Shown here: positions 38,079 to 49,511 of the stretch, piece by piece
Numbering within the stretch: the stretch's first letter is position 1
Layout: each line of letters starts with the position of its first letter
Assembly: GCF_036556685.1 (NCBI RefSeq)
Contig: NZ_CP140614.1
Coordinates: 1 to 64,000 of the forward strand
Direction: 5' to 3'
Source: Sulfurospirillum sp. 1612
GTDB taxonomy: Bacteria; Campylobacterota; Campylobacteria; Campylobacterales; Sulfurospirillaceae
Length of the DNA stretch: 64,000 bases
Translations under genes and position numbers: made by a program
The notes under the pieces: generated by a model
The model's database searches: none
Told to the model about the DNA's origin: nothing
The model's input: only the letters and a program-made list of their open reading frames with translations

Positions 38079-38719
38079 TGCCCCATTTTTTTGATTTACT
38101 CTTACAAAACACCATCACGATGATGGCGATTGTTGATCCTTTGGGCGTGAGTGCGATTATGCTCTCACTCTTGCCTGAGGGGACTACCAAAGAGACCATC
38201 TCCAAGATTGCTTTTAAATCTACCTTGACAATTATTGTGGCATTTTTTATCGTTTTGATTAGTGGAAATTTTTTGCTGCAACTCTTTGGCATCGAGATTG
38301 ATTCTCTCAAAGTGATGGGTGGGATTATCTTACTTTTGATGGCCATTAAGATGGTCAATGGCTCAAGCGAATCCAAAAATCAAACCAAAGAAGAGCGCGT
38401 TGAGACGCTGCGTCATGATGAATTTTCTATCATTCCTTTAGGTATTCCCATTACCTTTGGTCCGGGAATTTTTGCTACGGTTGTGATTATTAGAAATCAA
38501 AGTGAGAGTTTTGCAGCCATTAGTGCTTTTATACTCGCTTATTTATTAGTGGCATTGACGGTTTATCTGGCCTTTAAAAACAGTATTTATATTCGCCAAT
38601 ATCTTGGTATTACGGGGTCAAAAATCATTACACGGTTGATGGGCTTGATTGTTGGCGCGATTGCCATACAATTTATTGTTGCGGGTATTAGTGTGTTGGT
38701 AAAAGAATATTATACGTAA
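38078..38719 (+). CDS. MarC-family integral membrane protein (second copy)
   Basis: The 213-residue protein has six hydrophobic segments and MarC hallmarks: MMAIVDPLGVSAIMLSLL near the N-terminus, MGGIILLLMAIKMV near 75, IIPLGIPITFGPGIFATVV near 115-133. It is clearly diverged from the MarC protein at 17404. The ATG at 38078 is preferred because it overlaps the ilvD stop in a coupling arrangement; an upstream in-frame start at 38009 would lie wholly inside ilvD. A stem-loop follows. Confidence 0.88.
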   Translation: MPHFFDLLLQNTITMMAIVDPLGVSAIMLSLLPEGTTKETISKIAFKSTLTIIVAFFIVLISGNFLLQLFGIEIDSLKVMGGIILLLMAIKMVNGSSESKNQTKEERVETLRHDEFSIIPLGIPITFGPGIFATVVIIRNQSESFAAISAFILAYLLVALTVYLAFKNSIYIRQYLGITGSKIITRLMGLIVGAIAIQFIVAGISVLVKEYYT

Positions 38720-38741
38720 ATAGCAATCAGGAAAGTATAAA

Positions 38742-38771
38742 GAGAGAAGAATATGGACGTATTCTTCTCTC
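38742..38771 (+). terminator. Stem-loop after the ilvD-marC unit
   Basis: A perfect 12-bp inverted repeat (GAGAGAAGAATA / TATTCTTCTCTC) with a 6-base loop lies 22 bases after the MarC stop codon. It lacks a T-run. Confidence 0.5.
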
Positions 38772-38792
38772 AAAGGAGATTAAACTTTTTCA

Positions 38793-38832
38793 AATTCAAC
38801 GAAAATACCAATATAAGGTACCTTCGTTGAAT
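38793..38832 (-). terminator. Stem-loop downstream of the 31-residue peptide gene
   Basis: AATTCAACGAA (38793-38803) and TTCGTTGAATT (38822-38832) form an 11-bp stem, extended inside by a few GGTA/TACC pairs. It lies 11 bases past the stop of the minus-strand small gene and also faces the end of the ilvD-marC transcript. Confidence 0.5.
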
Positions 38833-38843
38833 TGACTTATGTC

Positions 38844-38939
38844 TTACATTAACACTGCGTAAGCAAATGCGACTAAACTAACTACAGCTAGAAAATCAAC
38901 GATCCCTAAAACATTAATAGGGTTTAATTTTGTAAACAT
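38844..38939 (-). CDS. Small membrane peptide, 31 residues
   Basis: The ORF encodes MFTKLNPINVLGIVDF followed by a hydrophobic helix LAVVSLVAFAYAVLM. AAAAGGATAAAAA directly precedes the ATG, and a stem-loop follows the stop, so it looks like an expressed gene. I recognise no family. One membrane helix with a short polar N-terminus would suit a subunit-like or regulatory membrane peptide. The remaining bases of the region 38940-39138 hold no other supported feature. Confidence 0.55.
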   Translation of the reverse strand: MFTKLNPINVLGIVDFLAVVSLVAFAYAVLM

Positions 38940-39138
38940 TTTTTATCCTTTTAAAAGAATTTCGGAATTATACACTCATAAAACTTAAAAACAAATTATA
39001 AAATATGAACAATTGCTCAAAAAAATAAAAAAGTAACAAAATTACACTTAAAAATTATTGATTTTGGAAATAGTCGATATATTTTTAATCTAGAATAAAG
39101 GTTGCTAATGAAGCGTGAAAAAATGTTTTTTGATGAGG

Positions 39139-40428
39139 TTAAAGAGGTTTTTTCTTTTCCATAATCTCCAAGATGATATTGTCGGTCTCTTTCATCCCAT
39201 TTTGCGCGAGAATACCAATGTTACTAATGGTATCTTCTATATCCACACCAATGATGCCATCGCCACTATGCAAAGCTTTTTTGGCCAGTGCGAGCATGGA
39301 TGAATCAAATGCGGTATACACTCCTGTGGCAATTTTCATGGCACAAGATGCTTTTGCTCCATCACAAATGACGCCTGAGATATTGCCCAAAGAGTTGGTG
39401 ATGGCCATGGAAATCGATTCATAATCACCTCCTTGTACAAAGACTAATGCTCCGCTAACGGCACTAGTCGCACAGATAACGCCACAAAATGCCGATAATC
39501 TTCCGATACTAGATTTTAGATGAATGGTAGTCAGATGTGAAAAAAAGAGTGTGCGTATGAGCATCTCTTTGGAGATATTTTGATCTTGACAATATTGGAT
39601 GATAGGCAAAGAGGCCGCCATGCCTTGGTTTCCGCTACCGCTAGTGGTCATCACCGGCAAGGAGCATCCGCTCATCCGCGCATCCCCACCGGCAGATGCA
39701 AAACTAGCACAGCGATTTCTTTGGTCATCACCATAAAGTCCTAGTTCGATATTTTTTTGAATCATACAGCCAATATTGACGCCGTACTCACCATCTAAGC
39801 CCGCTTGCGCAATGGTGCTATTTCTGGTGATAACCAAATCAAAAATATCTTGGATTAGGGACAAATCAATACTCAAAGCCAACTCATAAATCTCTCGAAC
39901 ACTCAATGTCTCACGTTCTTCTTGGGTGGTGTGAAATTGCACATCATGACAGATTTGATTGATGAGTTCTTTGCCGTTTTTTTCTATTTTTGTGATATTG
40001 GTATGAAGGTGTTTGATTTCAACACAGACGGATTCATCTTGTGCATATACCGTCGCTTTGGCGTAGAGGGGGATGTCTGTTTTGGCATGAACGACTTCGA
40101 TAGTGTTTTGGGCAAGAAAGGCTTTGATATTCTTTAAATCTTCAGCGCTTACTTGACTGATGACCATTAACTCTTTTGAGGCAATTCCTGCGATGGCTCC
40201 CATCGCGCAGGCTGCTTCAATCCCGACAAGTCCATTTGAATTGGGAATATTGACCGATTTGACATTTTTAATCATATTGCCTGAAACTTCTATCATGATA
40301 CGCTCAGGTTTGTGCCCTAATAGTTCCGTTGCTTTAGCACAAACATAAGCGAGGGCGATGGGTTCTGTACACCCTTGTGCAGGGACGATTTCTTCTCTTA
40401 AAATTCTTAGTATGTTTTCAGTATTCAT
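39139..40428 (-). CDS. cyuA: L-cysteine desulfidase family protein (UPF0597)
   Basis: The family breaks L-cysteine to pyruvate, ammonia and sulfide with a [4Fe-4S] cluster, and is related to the alpha domain of iron-sulfur serine dehydratase. The 429 residues show PAQGCTEPIALAYVCAKA at the N-terminus and the cluster-binding cysteines in FCGVICATSAVSGALVF and VICDGAKASCAMKIATG. No sulfur or amino acid transporter gene is adjacent. Sulfide release fits the physiology of many Campylobacterota, but the substrate is inferred from family only. Confidence 0.88.
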   Translation of the reverse strand: MNTENILRILREEIVPAQGCTEPIALAYVCAKATELLGHKPERIMIEVSGNMIKNVKSVNIPNSNGLVGIEAACAMGAIAGIASKELMVISQVSAEDLKNIKAFLAQNTIEVVHAKTDIPLYAKATVYAQDESVCVEIKHLHTNITKIEKNGKELINQICHDVQFHTTQEERETLSVREIYELALSIDLSLIQDIFDLVITRNSTIAQAGLDGEYGVNIGCMIQKNIELGLYGDDQRNRCASFASAGGDARMSGCSLPVMTTSGSGNQGMAASLPIIQYCQDQNISKEMLIRTLFFSHLTTIHLKSSIGRLSAFCGVICATSAVSGALVFVQGGDYESISMAITNSLGNISGVICDGAKASCAMKIATGVYTAFDSSMLALAKKALHSGDGIIGVDIEDTISNIGILAQNGMKETDNIILEIMEKKKPL

Positions 40429-40477
40429 GACATCCCTTCAAATCGACTTTTTTGTGAATCAACACAGTGTTTCATAG

Positions 40478-43757
<3,280 letters not shown>

Positions 43758-43762
43758 TACAT

Positions 43763-44410
43763 TTAGTGGCTTTTCCCATCAACGATGGGGACAAAGAGGC
43801 AATCATCAAACTCACGTTTTTCGATACCATGCTCCGTTTTGGTGAATTGTGTGATGATTTGTTTCCCCTCTTTCTCAATAGGGGCTACGGCGATACCACC
43901 GACTTTTAATTGTGCAAATAAAGAGGCAGGAATTTGTTTGATTGAGGCTGAAAAGAGTATGCGATCATACGGGGCATAATTACGCCATCCATTTTGACCA
44001 TCATCATAGCGCACATTGACATTATGGATTCCTAAATGTTTGAATTTTTCTTTGGCTTCCTTTGCCAAACGCTCCACGCGTTCGATACTGAAAACCCTGC
44101 GGGCTAACTTGCTCAAAATGAGAGCTTGATATCCACTTCCACAACCAATTTCTAAGATATTATCAATGCCCTTAGCATACAGCGCTTGTGTCATTTTTGC
44201 GACTGTGAGGGGTGAACTAATCCATTGATCTGCGACCAGTGGTAAAGCATCTAACTTATAGGCATGAGCGCCAAACCCTTTGGGGACAAACATTTCTCGG
44301 TCACAGTGTGCCATCACGTCAAGAATATCTTGATTGATATGGCAAATATTTTTGATTTCCTCCGTCATTCTTTTAGATTTTTGTAATTTAATTCTTGTTT
44401 CTAAGTCCAT
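43763..44410 (-). CDS. pcm: Protein-L-isoaspartate O-methyltransferase
   Basis: Pcm methylates isoaspartyl residues in damaged proteins. The 215 residues have the SAM-binding motif ILEIGCGSGYQALILSKL near 85-102, VFSIERVERLA (motif II), and the family start VMAHCDREMFVP. It is the last gene of a minus-strand run that begins with nrdD and is convergent with recJ five bases away. Confidence 0.95.
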   Translation of the reverse strand: MDLETRIKLQKSKRMTEEIKNICHINQDILDVMAHCDREMFVPKGFGAHAYKLDALPLVADQWISSPLTVAKMTQALYAKGIDNILEIGCGSGYQALILSKLARRVFSIERVERLAKEAKEKFKHLGIHNVNVRYDDGQNGWRNYAPYDRILFSASIKQIPASLFAQLKVGGIAVAPIEKEGKQIITQFTKTEHGIEKREFDDCLFVPIVDGKSH

Positions 44411-44412
44411 TG

Positions 44413-45144
44413 TTAATCTAATCCTATATTAATATATCGTCTCATTTTTTTTATTAATGCCCTATCAAATGATGTCATGATACGCTCTTGTGTGTCATCT
44501 TTGGTAATGTCTCCAAAAGGGTCGATGATGCAAGCATTGGATGCCATATTTTCATCGCTACTATTGGCGACTAATACATAGCATTGGTTCATAATTGCTA
44601 ACCCATTAGCTAATGTTTGTAATTGGTATTTTCTCTTTTTTGACCAATAAGCTGGAACAAATATAATATCCGCGCCCTTGGCACGTTCCCATAGCTCTAA
44701 GAAACGCAGCTCAAAACATAGCAGTATGGCGATTTTAATCCCTGCTACTTCTATGATATGAATCGTCTCATCGGTGCCTTCTGTAAAGTACTTTTCTTCA
44801 TCTCCTAGATGAAATAATCGTGCTTTTGGTCTTGAATAAATCTCTCTTCCATCAAAGAAGATTTTGACATTGTTATAATATTTTCCTTCTTGTTTTTCTG
44901 CTATTGTCAGGGCAAGAAGGCGTGCTTTTGAGAGTTCACAAATCTGAGGAAGAAAGTGTTGTGCTCGTTTTGTGTTAGCATCTAAGTGTTCATAATCGTA
45001 GCCACTCAAACAAAGTTCAGGAGCTAATATAATGGAGCCTTCTTGAGTGTTTTTGACTAAGCGGCTAAGAGTTTCAAAGTTTTCTTCAAAACTCTTAGTG
45101 GCATATTGAAATTGTAATGCAACTAACTGGTGATTAGAAGTCAT
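44413..45144 (-). CDS. Carbon-nitrogen hydrolase (nitrilase superfamily)
   Basis: The ~243-residue protein has the nitrilase-fold triad: Glu in [12 protein letters not shown], Lys in [13 protein letters not shown], and Cys in [11 protein letters not shown]. An amidase role (omega-amidase or carbamoylputrescine-amidase type) is possible, but the substrate is not clear. The start at 45144 overlaps the nrdB stop by 11 bases. A longer in-frame reading to 45255 would overlap nrdB by more than 120 bases and is not needed. Confidence 0.85.
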   Translation of the reverse strand: MTSNHQLVALQFQYATKSFEENFETLSRLVKNTQEGSIILAPELCLSGYDYEHLDANTKRAQHFLPQICELSKARLLALTIAEKQEGKYYNNVKIFFDGREIYSRPKARLFHLGDEEKYFTEGTDETIHIIEVAGIKIAILLCFELRFLELWERAKGADIIFVPAYWSKKRKYQLQTLANGLAIMNQCYVLVANSSDENMASNACIIDPFGDITKDDTQERIMTSFDRALIKKMRRYINIGLD

Positions 45145-46156
45145 CAAATGATAAACTTCCTTTGCTATAATTTGTGACATTACCTTCGAAAAAGTTTGTT
45201 TTTTGATCGTTGAATTTTGAAAAATCATCAACCCATTTGATAGGGTGATGGGCATTGTAAATTTTCTTAAAGCCTACAGCATTGAGACGATCATCGATGA
45301 GATAATGGATGTATTCTTCAATAATTTCATCGGTGAATCCCATAATTTGATTTTGAGTAATGTATTTGCCCCATTCTATCTCTAGCGCTCCTGCGGCTTT
45401 GAACATTTCAATCACTCTCTCTTCCAAAGCTTGCGTAAATAGGTCAGGTCGCTCTTTTCTTGTTGAGTTTATCATATTTTGAAAGAGTAGCAGGTGGGTG
45501 ATCTCATCACGTTGGATGAATCGTATCATTTGTGCACTTCCTAGCATCTTGCCGGCTCTCGCTAAGGCATAAATGGCGGTAAAGCCTGCATAGAAGTAAA
45601 GTCCCTCTAAAATTTGATTTGCAAACATCGCTAAGAGAATTTTTTCATCAGTCACTTCTCCGGCTAACTCTTCATAAACGCTTGAAATATAGGCATTTTT
45701 ACGTCTGAGTATTTCATCATGTTTTTCCATCTCATAGATGAGATCTGTGTTATCACATATCGCTTCTACCATAACGGCATAAGATTTTGAGTGATTGGCC
45801 TCTTCGTATGCTTGTCGTACTAAAATTGCATTGATTTCAGGGGCCGTAATATAGGGATTAATATTGTCAGCAAGATTGTTGGTTTGAAAACTATCCATAC
45901 TGATAAGCTGAGACCAGACAAGGTCATACATGCGCTTTTCGGGATCGGTTAAATTTCTATTATAATCTACGACATCTTTCGTCGTGTCGACCTCTTTGGG
46001 AAACCAAGTATTGGCCTCCATCATATCCCATAATTTAAGGGCCCATTGATATTTGGCTTGTGTAAAATTCAAAATCCCATGAGGATTTCCACCAAATATT
46101 CTTCTTTCACTCAAGGTCTCGTTAGACCCTGGATTGTATATGTGTTTTCTGTTCAT
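45134..46156 (-). CDS. nrdB: Ribonucleoside-diphosphate reductase, class Ia beta subunit
   Basis: NrdB is the di-iron, tyrosyl-radical subunit of the aerobic ribonucleotide reductase. The 340 residues keep the ligands (E119 and H122 in [10 protein letters not shown]; Glu in [11 protein letters not shown] and H in [12 protein letters not shown]) and the radical Tyr126, four residues after H122 as in E. coli Y122. Its partner nrdA is 3.4 kb upstream, separated by the class III genes, an unusual split. About 40 bp separate it from nrdG. Confidence 0.96.
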   Translation of the reverse strand: MNRKHIYNPGSNETLSERRIFGGNPHGILNFTQAKYQWALKLWDMMEANTWFPKEVDTTKDVVDYNRNLTDPEKRMYDLVWSQLISMDSFQTNNLADNINPYITAPEINAILVRQAYEEANHSKSYAVMVEAICDNTDLIYEMEKHDEILRRKNAYISSVYEELAGEVTDEKILLAMFANQILEGLYFYAGFTAIYALARAGKMLGSAQMIRFIQRDEITHLLLFQNMINSTRKERPDLFTQALEERVIEMFKAAGALEIEWGKYITQNQIMGFTDEIIEEYIHYLIDDRLNAVGFKKIYNAHHPIKWVDDFSKFNDQKTNFFEGNVTNYSKGSLSFDDF

Positions 46157-46196
46157 GCGTTGTTCCTGATTTTTTCTTATTTTATCCTAAAAAATC

Positions 46197-46889
46197 TTAA
46201 AACTCTCGCAGTTGTATGTCAATCTTTTGATTTAGTTTTGTGGTATCAAGCGGAAGGGTTTGTGGCTCAATATCGCCGACTGTGTCGCCGGTATGGAAGT
46301 AGTTTTGTAGAAAATAACTGTTGTGATAGCCTTTGGCTGTCAAATCATCAATAATATGATTTATATCTTGTATTGTTAGCAGTCCTGAGTGTACGGTCGT
46401 CCTGGCTTCAAAAGGAAAATCTTCATCGATTAAGAACTGCAAAGTTTCTTTAAAATCATGAAAATTTTTATGGTGTGTTATGGATTCAAATTTATATGAT
46501 GGTGCTTTATAATCTAATGCAATATAATCTACCAAATTTTTTTGGACCATGGTTTTGATGCGCTTTGGATTGGTGCCATTGGTATCTATTTTGATTTTAA
46601 AGCCCAATGCCTTAATCGCTTGAGCAAAGCGTTCCAGTTGTGAATAGAGTGTGCATTCTCCTCCGCTGAGGACTACTCCGGTTAATTTTCCAACACGAGA
46701 ATTTAAAAAATCCAATGCCTTTTGTACGCTAATGCTCCCCTCTCCTAATACAATATCAGGATTATAACAATAAGGGCAACGCATATTGCATTTTGCAAAC
46801 CAAAAGATAGATGCTAGATTCTTTGGGAAATCTAGCATCGTAAATGGTGTGATGTCAAAGATTGGACTATCTTCGAGGAGATCGCTCAA
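46197..46889 (-). CDS. nrdG: Anaerobic ribonucleotide reductase activating protein (radical SAM)
   Basis: NrdG makes the glycyl radical on NrdD with a [4Fe-4S] cluster and SAM. The radical-SAM motif is CNMRCPYC in WFAKCNMRCPYCYNPD, followed by VLSGGECTL. Members of this type begin close to the FDITPFTMLDFP segment, so I place the start at a TTG at 46889 (or the TTG before it) behind GAGAGAGAA. The in-frame extension to 46997 lies inside the 54-codon gene upstream and looks like its shadow. It is about 230 residues long. Confidence 0.85.
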   Translation of the reverse strand: MSDLLEDSPIFDITPFTMLDFPKNLASIFWFAKCNMRCPYCYNPDIVLGEGSISVQKALDFLNSRVGKLTGVVLSGGECTLYSQLERFAQAIKALGFKIKIDTNGTNPKRIKTMVQKNLVDYIALDYKAPSYKFESITHHKNFHDFKETLQFLIDEDFPFEARTTVHSGLLTIQDINHIIDDLTAKGYHNSYFLQNYFHTGDTVGDIEPQTLPLDTTKLNQKIDIQLREF

Positions 46890-47031
46890 CAAATTGTTCT
46901 CTCTCTTTGTGTTCTCCAATCTTGCCAATATTAAAACTCTCAACGGGTCTGTGATAACCCATAACTCTTGTGTAAACGATACATCGTGTTCGTTCATCTT
47001 GTACTTTGTTCAGTAACTCTTCTCTACTCAT
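46867..47031 (-). CDS. Stand-alone glycyl-radical segment of anaerobic ribonucleotide reductase, 54 residues
   Basis: The short gene encodes MSREELLNKVQDERTR followed by CIVYTRVMGYHRPVESFN and IGKIGEHKERE. This matches the C-terminal glycyl-radical end of class III reductases (pattern RVxGYxRPVxxWNxGKxxE), with the radical Gly at residue 25. The upstream nrdD ends right where this segment should begin. The ATG overlaps the nrdD stop by 8 bases and has its own GGAGA ribosome binding site. C17 sits where many NrdD proteins have their last zinc Cys. So the reductase appears to be made of two polypeptides. Confidence 0.8.
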   Translation of the reverse strand: MSREELLNKVQDERTRCIVYTRVMGYHRPVESFNIGKIGEHKEREQFVERSPRR

Positions 47032-49129
47032 GTAGTTCTCCTTTATATTTTTCTATCAATTCTTTATCGCACATAGGACAAAATTCATGTTCTCCACTGA
47101 TATAGCCATGTTTTTCACATACTGAAAACACTGGAGTAATCGTGATATAAGGCATCCTGTAATTTGAAATAACATTTTTGACCATTTGTCTGCATGCCTC
47201 AATACTGCTGATACGTTCTTTCATATATAGATGCAATACCGTGCCTCCCGTATAAGCACACTGTAAATCATCTTGCAAATCAAGCGCTTCAAATGGATCA
47301 TCTGTATAGCTAGCAGGGAGTTGTGATGAGTTTGTATAATATATATTTTTGCCACTTCCTGCTTGGATGATATCGGGATATCTTTTTTTATCCTCTTTGG
47401 CAAAACGGTACGTCGTGCCTTCTGCTGGGGTTGCCTCTAAATTATAGAGATTACCCGTTTCTTCTTGATATGCTACCATCTTATGACGCATGAATTCTAA
47501 TATTTCTTGAGCAAATTTCGTTCCATATTCATCGGCAATGGTGTGTTTGTTGTCTGTAAAGTTTTCAATCATCTCATTGATGCCATTGACACCGATGGTA
47601 GAAAAATGATTATTGAATCCAGGAAGATAGCGTGCGGTATAAGGGTATAATCCGCGTTCAAACATCTCTTGCACAAACACACGTTTTTTCTCTAATGTTG
47701 ATTTTGCCAAATCCATTAAATACGCAATTTGCTCATAAAGCGCCTCTTTATCCCCTTTTTTGAGGTATCCAATTCGTGCCATATTGAGGGTGACGACACC
47801 GATACTTCCGGTCATCTCCGCACTGCCAAATAATCCACCTCCACGCTTTAGGAGTTCTCTTAAATCCAATTGCAATCTGCAACACATGCTACGCACATTA
47901 CCCGGTTTATAGGCTTTTGGATTTTCTACCAAGTTGCCATTTTCATCACGAATGTATTGGCTACCGATAAAGTTTTGAAAATAAGAAGAACCGATTTTTG
48001 CCGTATTTTCAAAAAGTACATCGGTATTTTCACCATACCAATCAAAATCTTCTGTGATATTGACCGTAGGAATCGGAAAGGTAAAAGGCTGTTCTGTTCT
48101 ATCCCCCTCTGTCATGACTTCATAATAGGCTTTATTGATGAGATTCATCTCTTTTTGAAAGTTTTTGTATGTCAGTTCTTCAAGCTTATTGACCCCGCGT
48201 TTTTTGGCTTCTGTGAGCAATTGCTCATCTTGAAGTCCTTTAAAAAGGTGCAAATCTTGACATGTTGGGGTTTGATCAGCTAAATCGGTAGGCACGGTCC
48301 AATCTATCGTGATATTGGTAAATGGACTCTGCCCCCAACGAGCAGGGACATTGAGATTGTATACAAAACTCAAAATGGCTTTTTTAATCTCGCTAAAGGG
48401 GAGTTGATCCTTAAAAACATAAGGAGCAAGGTAGGTATCAAAAGAGCTAAAAGCTTGTGCTCCTGCCCATTCACTTTGCAAGATTCCCAAGAAGTTTGCC
48501 ATCTGTCCTAATGCTTCTCTAAAGTGTTTGGGTGGGCGTGATTCTACTCTGCCTCTTACGCCATTAAACCCTTCATTTAACAGCGCCCTTAAACTCCATC
48601 CGGCACAATATGCAGTCAGACAATCAAGATCATGAATATGATAGTCTCCATTTCTGTGAGCAAACCCCTCTTCTTTTGAATAAATTTTATCGAGCCAATA
48701 ATTTGCAATGACTTTTCCGGCTGTGTTATTGACCAATCCGGCATTGGAATATCCGGTATTTGAATTGGCTTTGATGCGCCAATCGCTTTTATTGATATAC
48801 TCTTCTATGGTTTGTGTGGAGTTGACAAAGGTGGTATCTTCGTTCAATCCATCAACATGCTCTCTTTGCATTTTGTGCGTGTGACGGTAGATCATAAACG
48901 ATCTCATGACATCAAAATATCTGGCTTTGTATAATTCCTGTTCGATTAAGTCTTGTATGTCCTCAACCGCAGCGACTCTTTTTTTCTCAAGTGTCGCTAT
49001 GAGTCGATTGTACACACTCTGATCGTAGGTGACGCCTTCACTTTTAAATGCTTTTTTTATTGCATCTTGAATTTTGAATGTTTTAAACTCTTCTGTGGTA
49101 CCATCGCGTTTTAAGACTTTTTCTAACAT
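47024..49129 (-). CDS. nrdD: Anaerobic ribonucleoside-triphosphate reductase, large chain lacking the glycyl-radical end
   Basis: NrdD is the class III ribonucleotide reductase. The 701-residue protein begins with an ATP-cone domain (KVLKRDGTTEEFKTFKIQDA, to about residue 90) and has the barrel segments GDYHIHDLD, GQSPFTNITIDW and GSIGVVTLNMARI. It ends after a zinc-type motif (SVCEKHGYISGEHEFCPMC) with KELIEKYKGELHE. The usual RVxGY glycyl-radical tail is absent and is encoded by the overlapping next gene. A minus-strand -10 box lies 32 bases upstream of the ATG. Confidence 0.93.
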   Translation of the reverse strand: MLEKVLKRDGTTEEFKTFKIQDAIKKAFKSEGVTYDQSVYNRLIATLEKKRVAAVEDIQDLIEQELYKARYFDVMRSFMIYRHTHKMQREHVDGLNEDTTFVNSTQTIEEYINKSDWRIKANSNTGYSNAGLVNNTAGKVIANYWLDKIYSKEEGFAHRNGDYHIHDLDCLTAYCAGWSLRALLNEGFNGVRGRVESRPPKHFREALGQMANFLGILQSEWAGAQAFSSFDTYLAPYVFKDQLPFSEIKKAILSFVYNLNVPARWGQSPFTNITIDWTVPTDLADQTPTCQDLHLFKGLQDEQLLTEAKKRGVNKLEELTYKNFQKEMNLINKAYYEVMTEGDRTEQPFTFPIPTVNITEDFDWYGENTDVLFENTAKIGSSYFQNFIGSQYIRDENGNLVENPKAYKPGNVRSMCCRLQLDLRELLKRGGGLFGSAEMTGSIGVVTLNMARIGYLKKGDKEALYEQIAYLMDLAKSTLEKKRVFVQEMFERGLYPYTARYLPGFNNHFSTIGVNGINEMIENFTDNKHTIADEYGTKFAQEILEFMRHKMVAYQEETGNLYNLEATPAEGTTYRFAKEDKKRYPDIIQAGSGKNIYYTNSSQLPASYTDDPFEALDLQDDLQCAYTGGTVLHLYMKERISSIEACRQMVKNVISNYRMPYITITPVFSVCEKHGYISGEHEFCPMCDKELIEKYKGELHE

Positions 49130-49160
49130 GTTTTATCCATAGTGTTTTATTTATATCGCG

Positions 49161-49166
49161 ATTATA
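49161..49166 (-). promoter_or_regulatory. -10 box of the nrdD operon
   Basis: A TATAAT on the minus strand lies 32 bases upstream of the nrdD ATG, with no good -35. The rest of the 382-bp gap (49130-49511) is very AT-rich; apart from this box and the stem-loop at 49458-49490 I see nothing coding in it. Confidence 0.45.
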
Positions 49167-49457
49167 TAATATGAATATTGAACTGAAACTTAAAAACTAA
49201 AGTGTTTCTCTTTTGTCACTCTCTAAAAATGTACATAAAAACTGATTTTTACTTAACTTATAATATGTCTATATTAAGGGAATTTATGAAATTATATTGG
49301 TTATAAACTTAATTATATAAATTAAATAATATATTAAGATTATTACCTTCTGAGGTCTTATTTCTCCGTCAATTTTTCGTCAGTATTGCTATGGGTATTT
49401 TTGCTTAATTTTGTGAGTGAAGATGAGAAATTTGTATCATGATAATACAAAAAAGGG

Positions 49458-49490
49458 ATGATATAAGTGAGTATATCTCACTTATATCAT
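49458..49490 (-). terminator. Terminator of nrdA
   Basis: A perfect 14-bp stem (ATGATATAAGTGAG / CTCACTTATATCAT) with loop TATAT lies 21 bases after the nrdA stop. On the minus strand it is followed by CCCTTTTTTG, giving a U-tract. Confidence 0.7.
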
Positions 49491-49511
49491 GATAAAAACG
49501 GTGGGAAATGG

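Noticed and set aside
39109-39165. 18-codon plus-strand frame MKREKMFFDEV...
   Set aside because: Poor ribosome binding site and it runs into the end of the desulfidase gene; no support beyond an ATG.
45145-45255. N-terminal extension of the carbon-nitrogen hydrolase
   Set aside because: It overlaps the conserved C-terminus of NrdB in another frame; the ATG at 45144 gives a normal nitrilase start.
46890-46997. 36-codon N-terminal extension of nrdG
   Set aside because: It lies inside the glycyl-radical gene in another frame and shows no similarity to NrdG; the domain starts near FDITPF.
46990-47040. nrdD/glycyl-radical junction as a sequencing frameshift
   Set aside because: The second frame has its own ATG, a GGAGA site, and a linker that replaces nothing in intact NrdD, so a simple indel does not explain it. 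It remains the main alternative and is named in the finding.
49200-49450. Possible small gene in the nrdA-nrdD gap
   Set aside because: Only frames of a few codons without ribosome binding sites; the gap is explained by a promoter and a terminator.
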